A stretch of DNA of 64,000 nucleotides from CAZGMN01 sp964645765 (GTDB taxonomy: Bacteria; Acidobacteriota; Aminicenantia; Aminicenantales; Aminicenantaceae), in NCBI GenBank assembly GCA_964645765.1, contig CAZYBE010000001.1, forward strand, positions 124,001-188,000, read 5' to 3'. The notes beneath the pieces are model-generated. The model saw only the letters and a program-made list of their open reading frames with translations, made no database searches and was not told where the DNA came from. Positions 62,254-64,000 of the stretch are shown piece after piece. Every line of letters starts with the position of its first letter. The stretch's first letter is position 1. The translations under genes and the position numbers were made by a program.

Positions 62254-62407
62254 GTGAAATCAAAGGACAGGCCTCAATAATTCATGTCATACATTATGAC
62301 TTTTGCTCAGTTCAATTGACGAACTTAGAATCAGAACAACTTTAGAGATTGCAAATTAAGTATAAGTCTGACATAATTAAGTAAAAATTTTATTAAAAAA
62401 CAGAACA

Positions 62408-62824
62408 ATGTTGGAAAAAAGATTTTTTAAAGAAAACAAAATAGATGAAAAGAGAAGAGAGCAAATTATTAGAAGAATAAAGGACTATTTTTTAGATAAG
62501 GATGATGTGGTCTTTGCCTATCTTCACGGTTCCTTTATAGAGAGTCTCAAGTTTAGAGATATAGACATAGCCATTTTCGTGAAGAACCTTGTCCGTGAAA
62601 TAGAACTTGAGTCTGACCTTTCCTATGAATTAACAGATAAAACTGGCTATCCAGTTGAGGTCAGGACAATAAACAATGCCTCAATCGCTTTCCAGATGGC
62701 CGTTTTAAGGAAAGGAAGGCTACTCATCAGTAAAGCAGATAATGTCAGGACCGATTTTATTGAAAATACAAGCAGGCGATATCGGGAATATTCCCACTTC
62801 AGAAACTTAATCCTGGCAGCATAG
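62408..62824 (+). CDS. Orphan MntA-like nucleotidyltransferase
   Basis: 138 residues. YLHGSFIESLKFRDIDIAIFV gives H40-G41-S42 and D51-x-D53 of the MNT active site; the third acid is Glu84 (VEVRTI). It resembles antitoxins of MNT-HEPN pairs, but no HEPN gene follows: 45 nt on is a REP palindrome and then the convergent vapC. Either the partner was lost or it acts elsewhere. Confidence 0.82.
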   Translation: MLEKRFFKENKIDEKRREQIIRRIKDYFLDKDDVVFAYLHGSFIESLKFRDIDIAIFVKNLVREIELESDLSYELTDKTGYPVEVRTINNASIAFQMAVLRKGRLLISKADNVRTDFIENTSRRYREYSHFRNLILAA

Positions 62825-62867
62825 GAAGATTAAAGGAGAAAGATAAAAAATCCTGAATTCATTGGGA

Positions 62868-62888
62868 AATGGGGACTGTCCCCATTTT
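62868..62888. repeat. REP-like palindrome between MNT and vapC
   Basis: AAATGGGGACTGTCCCCATT, a near-complete member of the dispersed palindrome family, between two convergent genes. Confidence 0.85.
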
Positions 62889-62897
62889 CCCCATTTT

Positions 62898-63293
62898 CTA
62901 GACTGATAACATTTCTTCTTCTAAGTCAAAAAATTCTGTAATTAATTTAAAATCACTGTCAACATGGAGGAGTTTTGCTTTCTTATAAGTTGCGGAGGCT
63001 ATAATTAAATCTGTAGTTGAAACAACCTTTCCTTTTCGACCCATCTCAAAGCCCCACCTTGACGCTCTTTTTATTACATCTTCATCGATTGGAAGCTGGG
63101 GGAGAGAAGAAAGTGACTCGTACAATTGTTCAAAATCTTTTTTATTCGTTGCTCCCCTTAGGATCTCAATCAGGACCACACCACAAACAACAACGACTCC
63201 TGCTTCAAGAAGTCCTCTCACCTTTTCTTTTATTTTTGCTGATCCCTTTGGCCTGAAATACTCGATCCATATAGAACTATCGATAAAGAACAT
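62898..63293 (-). CDS. vapC: VapC toxin (PIN-domain RNase)
   Basis: 131 residues. FFIDSSIWIEYF with Asp5, the mid-protein Glu in LIEILRG, STTDLIIASATYKKAK and HVDSDFKLI supply the conserved PIN acidic residues. It cleaves RNA and is held by VapB. It overlaps vapB by 17 nt and is part of the vapBC operon under a consensus promoter. Confidence 0.9.
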   Translation of the reverse strand: MFFIDSSIWIEYFRPKGSAKIKEKVRGLLEAGVVVVCGVVLIEILRGATNKKDFEQLYESLSSLPQLPIDEDVIKRASRWGFEMGRKGKVVSTTDLIIASATYKKAKLLHVDSDFKLITEFFDLEEEMLSV

Positions 63294-63492
63294 TTTTTTT
63301 CCTTCTTTTAAGAAACTCTGAGAGTGTAAAAGAAAGGTCTATTTTGCCTTCAAGTTCAATAAGTTTTTCTGCCTTTTTTCTTCTTACCAATTCTTCTAGT
63401 GCCCTCTCAACTGTTTCTTTTTTTGTCTTTGCCCCTGATATTTTCTTGGCTTCTTCCAAAAGTTCTTCTTTTATAAACAATGTCGTTCTCAC
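63277..63492 (-). CDS. vapB: VapB antitoxin
   Basis: 71 residues. MRTTLFIKEELLEEAKKISG is a ribbon-helix-helix start; AKTKKETVERALEELVRR and the C-terminal LSEFLKRRKK tail fit VapB. The start is GTG (AGGAG 6 nt upstream). It represses its own promoter in other systems, and an inverted repeat overlaps the -10 here (63495-63525). Confidence 0.87.
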   Translation of the reverse strand: MRTTLFIKEELLEEAKKISGAKTKKETVERALEELVRRKKAEKLIELEGKIDLSFTLSEFLKRRKKNVLYR

Positions 63493-63494
63493 TT

Positions 63495-63552
63495 TATGCT
63501 CCTATTTAGCATATCTATGAGCATATTATAAGATGCATCTATTTGGTGTCAA
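63495..63552 (-). promoter_or_regulatory. vapBC promoter and operator
   Basis: Minus-strand TTGACA (63552-63547), 16 bp, TATAAT (63530-63525), both perfect. The inverted repeat TATGCTC (63495-63501) / GAGCATA (63519-63525) touches the -10 and start site, as expected for autoregulation. Confidence 0.8.
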
Positions 63553-63596
63553 GTGAAAAAATAATGGAATGATTCAAAGAAAATTATGGAGATGAG

Positions 63597-64000
63597 CTAT
63601 TTTATTCCGATCTCGCTTTTATCGCCGACCATGAAGCGGTAAACTGAGGGCTTTGGAGGGCACTTGTAAATTTTGACTTCGCGGCCGATGAGGCTCTCAT
63701 CGATCCGGCTTCCAACATCAACAATCTCGCTCCCCTCAAGGACAATGCTGTGCTCAATCTCGGTCTTGACAATCCTGCATTTTCTCTGAATTGAAGTAGA
63801 CGGGCCGATATAAGAATCGACAATCTCGCACCCTTCGCCGATGATGGCCGGGCCGCGGATGGTGCTGTTCCTGATAACAGCACCTTCCTCTAAGATAACC
63901 TGTCCGCTTATTTTTGATGCTTCGTCCACCTTACCCTGAATATTAGCCACGATAGACTCCAGAATCAGGCGGTTGGCTTCAAGGATATCCTCGATCTTGC
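63597..64000 (-). CDS. rfbA: Glucose-1-phosphate thymidylyltransferase (long RmlA type), C-terminal part
   Basis: The frame is open at the window edge and shows the left-handed beta-helix end of long (archaeal-type) RmlA: EGAVIRNSTIRGPAIIGEG, CEIVDSYIGPSTSI, then EIEHSIVLEGSEIV, ending VGDKSEIGIK. The nucleotidyltransferase domain is beyond the window. It makes dTDP-glucose for RmlB (60183). Toxin-antitoxin genes lie between it and rmlC. Confidence 0.85.
   Translation of the reverse strand, partial: KIEDILEANRLILESIVANIQGKVDEASKISGQVILEEGAVIRNSTIRGPAIIGEGCEIVDSYIGPSTSIQRKCRIVKTEIEHSIVLEGSEIVDVGSRIDESLIGREVKIYKCPPKPSVYRFMVGDKSEIGIK

Overview
The window is a piece of a metagenome-type scaffold (four runs of exactly 100 N) from an uncultured, anaerobic, Gram-negative-type bacterium of medium GC. 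An OprP-like porin, two tandem outer-membrane barrels, heptosyltransferase, heptose kinase and WaaP-like kinase genes indicate an outer membrane with LPS. NiFe hydrogenase and heterodisulfide-reductase genes indicate anaerobic, H2-linked energy metabolism. Candidatus Aminicenantes or a related Acidobacteriota lineage would fit, but this is a guess from gene content; no rRNA or tRNA gene is visible.

Region 1 (1-13.9 kb) is a redox island. It starts with the C-terminal end of a sigma-54 activator. Next comes a four-gene sulfhydrogenase-type NiFe hydrogenase operon (hydB-G-D-A order) whose large subunit carries a maturation-protease domain as its C-terminal propeptide. A second operon encodes two stand-alone receivers, HdrC, HdrB and a large HdrA with a GltD-like flavoprotein inserted. 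A receiver-histidine kinase, a separate hydrogenase protease, HypB and a truncated HypA follow. Both operons have a -24/-12 (sigma-54) promoter and, about 122-124 bp upstream of it, a shared palindromic element. This suggests one enhancer-binding protein controls both.

Region 2 (14-19 kb, minus strand) is an Rrf2 regulator, porin, pstSCAB cluster. Region 3 (19-30 kb) holds two paralogous outer-membrane proteins of unknown function, MgtC/SapB, RdgB, ComEA, a XerC-TopA-DprA cluster and a tandem UspA protein. Region 4 (30-47 kb) is mixed: a REP-associated transposase with many GGGGACWGTCCCC palindromes, a tandem pair of phosphohexomutases (the first looks catalytically dead), NagA, a RelBE-like pair, a nucleoside transporter, an MNT-HEPN (MntA-HepT-like) pair beside a third nucleotidyltransferase-fold protein, NagB and three glycan genes. 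Region 5 (47.5-64 kb) is a surface-polysaccharide/LPS cluster: aminotransferase, UDP-sugar dehydrogenase, GHMP kinase, heptosyltransferase, O-antigen ligase-like protein, PHP hydrolase, heptose-7-P kinase, two GDP-mannose dehydratase-like SDRs, RmlB, RmlC-like and partial RmlA. PurF sits inside it, and a small toxin-antitoxin islet (vapBC, orphan MNT, hicB with a decayed hicA) separates rmlA from rmlC.

Three of the four N runs are flanked by an identical 55-bp duplication. These are contig-end overlaps, not real gaps; collapsing them restores intact nagA and hepT-like genes.
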